From NCBI GenBank assembly GCA_903877945.1, contig CAIRFY010000027.1:1-14442 (forward strand): DNA of 14,442 nt, in the 5' to 3' direction. The number at the start of each line of letters is the position of its first letter. Position 1 is the stretch's first letter. Below are positions 14,350 through 14,442 of the stretch, piece by piece. The notes under the pieces were generated by a model. That model did no database searches, was not told the DNA's origin, and saw only the letters and a list, made by a program, of their open reading frames with translations. Source of the DNA: an uncultured Oscillochloris sp. (lineage in GTDB: Bacteria; Chloroflexota; Chloroflexia; Chloroflexales; Chloroflexaceae). A program made the position numbers and the translations under genes.

Positions 14350-14442
14350 AGTTCAAAGGGGGGGGCTGAACAGCGATATTGGTCATTGTGACGGGCAATG
14401 GATATGCATCAAGATTCTGTCATCACTTATCGGCAAGGGTTC

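Larger units (their letters stand above)
14134..14442. other. Upstream region of the minus-strand operon, repeats, no gene
   Basis: The region contains the operon promoter (14176-14204), the 32-bp direct repeats at 14243-14349 and, at 14351-14365, GTTCAAAG with a G-run like that at 33-48. The last 70 bases show nothing recognisable. The plus-strand open frame across it is a shadow. Confidence 0.55.

Noticed and set aside
13345..14391. Plus-strand 348-aa open frame
   Set aside because: Antisense to a clear methyltransferase; composition is Gly/Arg/Glu-rich without motifs.

Overview
The window reads as a chromosomal segment of a GC-rich, repeat-laden bacterium, most likely a member of the Chloroflexota (Chloroflexus/Roseiflexus-like relatives). 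This is an inference. It rests on the style of the proteins, on the acyltransferase/epimerase pair of a type I recall from Actinobacteria and Chloroflexota, and on many short palindromic repeats of a kind common in that phylum. No rRNA, tRNA, CRISPR array, transposase or phage gene was seen.

Layout, plus strand: 1-536 is non-coding and repeat-filled. At 537-1559 lies a sugar-type periplasmic-binding lipoprotein, followed after 5 nt by a membrane Cache-HAMP-GGDEF-EAL protein (1565-4030). No ABC permease or ATPase accompanies them, so the pair looks like a ligand-sensing input to cyclic-di-GMP signalling rather than a transporter. After a 398-nt gap with several repeats come a NifS/IscS-type cysteine desulfurase (4429-5607) and lysyl-tRNA synthetase (5698-7167). 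Then comes a 376-nt gap dominated by 31 tandem 8-bp units. It is followed by a tightly coupled pair: an atypical NAD-binding epimerase-like protein (7544-8533) and a PlsC/MGAT-like acyltransferase with a long disordered N-terminus (8537-9904).

Layout, minus strand: a promoter near 14176-14204 appears to drive a four-gene operon read leftwards. It encodes two SAM methyltransferases (14133-13342 and 13321-12698), a four-helix SMR/ArnE-like small transporter (12701-12294) and a large polytopic membrane protein resembling GT-C glycosyltransferases (12297-10237). The last two junctions are 4-bp ATGA stop/start overlaps. The set suggests building or flipping a methylated, lipid-linked sugar for the cell envelope.

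The most unusual content is the repeats. A MITE-like element with terminal inverted repeats (TTAGGCATG...) and a hairpin core of 8-bp units occurs as two compact copies of about 135 bp (369-504, 10105-10239). A third copy (about 7172-7532) has a right arm expanded to 31 units. A second, 102-bp hairpin element with TATAGCAATCCT termini occurs twice, inverted, beside both compact copies. A third palindrome family (AGACGCCCC...GGGGCGTCT) appears three times inside the probable translated N-terminus of the glycosyltransferase-like gene. Element ends supply spurious ATG starts for two genes and the stop codon of a third, so start choice here needs care.
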